A stretch of 64,000 nucleotides of DNA. It comes from Campylobacter avium LMG 24591 (GTDB lineage: Bacteria > Campylobacterota > Campylobacteria > Campylobacterales > Campylobacteraceae). Position 1 is the stretch's first letter, and each line of letters begins with the position of its first letter. The stretch covers positions 682,001-746,000 of the forward strand of contig NZ_CP022347.1 of assembly GCF_002238335.1 (NCBI RefSeq). The letters run 5' to 3'. This document shows positions 63,275-64,000 of the stretch, piece after piece. The notes beneath the pieces are model-generated. The model saw only the letters and a list, made by a program, of their open reading frames with translations, was not told the origin of the DNA and ran no database searches. Position numbers and translations under genes: made by a program.

Positions 63275-63415
63275 TTTGTCTCCTAAAATATAAAATTTGT
63301 ACTTGCTTAATTTTACAGTAAGTTTTTAAATAATTCTACAAGATTTTTATATCTATTATCAATTTTTAATTAGCAATTTTTCAAGTTTTTGCCATTTTTT
63401 TATCCAAAGCAAAAG

Positions 63416-64000
63416 CTAAGCTAAATTTTTATCTTTACTAGTGCAAAGATGAGATAAAAAGCAGTCCTTGCAAAGTGGATTTTTAGCCTTGCAAATGTAG
63501 CGTCCAAAAAGCACCATGGCTTGATGTAAGTAGTTTAGATTATCCTTAAAAATCATACTTAAATCTTCCTCTGTTTTTTCAGGACTTTTTGCCTTGCTTA
63601 AATTTAACCTATGAGAAACTCTAAAAACATGCGTATCAACAGCCATAAAATTTGCCCCGCACCATTCTATCAAAACCACATGAGCGGTTTTTCGCCCCAC
63701 TCCTGCTAAGGATGTTAAATCCTTTTCATTAAGCGGAATTTCGCCGTTAAAATTTTCGCACACAGCCTTTGCCATTTTGATTAAATTTTCAGCCTTGTTA
63801 TTGAAAAAAGAGCAAGATTTTATGTAGTTTTTAACAGAGCCAAGCTTAGCCTTAGAAAGACTTTTAACATCAGGATAGGCCTCAAAAAGAGCAGGAGTTA
63901 TCAAATTCACTCTTTTATCGGTGCACTGTGCTGAGAGCATAACGCAAACGATTAATTCGTAAGGATTTTTAAAGACTAATTCTGTTTTTGCCTTCTCATA
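63416..64000 (-). CDS. nth: Endonuclease III, cut by window edge at its N-terminus
   Basis: A base-excision DNA glycosylase/AP lyase acting on oxidised pyrimidines; 195 residues are visible, and the frame continues past the right edge with YEKAKTELVFKNPYELIVCV. The catalytic Lys is in GVGRKTAHVV (helix-hairpin-helix) and the Asp in MAVDTHVFRVSHRL. The C-terminal [4Fe-4S] ligands follow CX6CX2CX5C (CKAKNPLCKDCFLSHLC). Only the first few residues are missing. The gap to cft (63275-63415) is AT-rich with no clear site. Confidence 0.95.
   Translation of the reverse strand, partial: YEKAKTELVFKNPYELIVCVMLSAQCTDKRVNLITPALFEAYPDVKSLSKAKLGSVKNYIKSCSFFNNKAENLIKMAKAVCENFNGEIPLNEKDLTSLAGVGRKTAHVVLIEWCGANFMAVDTHVFRVSHRLNLSKAKSPEKTEEDLSMIFKDNLNYLHQAMVLFGRYICKAKNPLCKDCFLSHLCTSKDKNLA

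Noticed and set aside
63275-63415. Possible Fur box upstream of the ferritin gene
   Set aside because: GATAATAGATA-like bases occur on the reverse strand near 63350-63360, but only half of a 19-base Fur palindrome matches, which is expected by chance in such AT-rich DNA.
1-64000. CRISPR arrays, insertion sequences, prophage, rRNA operons
   Set aside because: No regularly spaced repeats, transposase, integrase, capsid or rRNA sequence was seen when reading both strands.

Overview
The window is AT-rich, densely packed chromosomal DNA from an epsilonproteobacterium. Protein families and gene pairings point to Campylobacter, in or near the C. jejuni / C. lari / C. upsaliensis group, but it is not C. 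jejuni itself. The signs are the hydABCD hydrogenase, the HobA replication factor, FlgP/FlgQ, MapA, CtsW, a very long FlgL, the Cft ferritin and the patA-patB-ape1 cluster. Many blocks match C. jejuni gene order locally, but the blocks are shuffled relative to it (a comparison made from memory). I see no rRNA, prophage, insertion sequence or CRISPR array. The one tRNA is tRNA-Leu(CAA).

Layout. 1-5.4 kb: ndk (partial), an RdxA-type nitroreductase, and a divergent MacA-MacB-TolC-like efflux operon. 5.6-9.7 kb: [NiFe] uptake hydrogenase hydABCD. 9.9-12.5 kb: ackA and pta (reverse strand). 12.6-16.3 kb: flgH, then engB, a membrane protein and PBP2. 16.3-19.9 kb (reverse): a small hypothetical gene, queA, tatC, tatB, hemW. 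20-29.8 kb: a long forward run of rppH, lysC, hobA, holB, folP, two small genes behind a sigma-28-like promoter, ligA, a membrane protein, tlyA, ribF and cmoA. 29.8-35.5 kb: TRIC-type membrane protein, tRNA-Leu, flgL, alaS. 35.6-38.9 kb: sugar-type aminotransferase, oxidoreductase, hemH, and a lipoprotein gene that is frameshifted at a G6 tract. 39-44.1 kb: ftsI-fliE-flgC-flgB (reverse) and PBP1A (forward). 44.2-49.1 kb: mapA, ctsW, gyrA, flgP, flgQ. 49.1-57.4 kb: a PmtA-like methyltransferase (reverse), a large conserved hypothetical, a probable 6S RNA gene, purD, an RDD protein, lptD and pnp. 57.5-64 kb: MFS exporter, low-molecular-weight phosphatase, ape1-patB-patA, ferritin, and nth (cut by the window edge).

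How it works together. Three systems recur. (1) Flagellum: flgH, flgL, flgB-flgC-fliE and flgP-flgQ are each preceded by a -24/-12 (sigma-54) promoter with exact spacing, and a small uncharacterised gene at 24.0 kb has a sigma-28-like promoter. (2) Envelope: PBP1A, PBP2 and PBP3/FtsI, the peptidoglycan O-acetylation cluster, LptD, and TatBC, which would export the Tat-signal-bearing hydrogenase small subunit encoded nearby. (3) Information processing: GyrA, LigA, HobA, HolB, PNPase, TlyA, CmoA, QueA, AlaS and 6S RNA.

Most of the window is ordinary core genome. The points most worth a second look are the G6 frameshift in the DUF4156-like lipoprotein, the Ala/Tyr residues at the two quinolone-determining positions of GyrA, the sigma-28-linked small gene pair, and the PmtA-like methyltransferase next to flgPQ. 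I found no convincing wholly new multi-gene system. All assignments rest on reading the sequence, with no database search.
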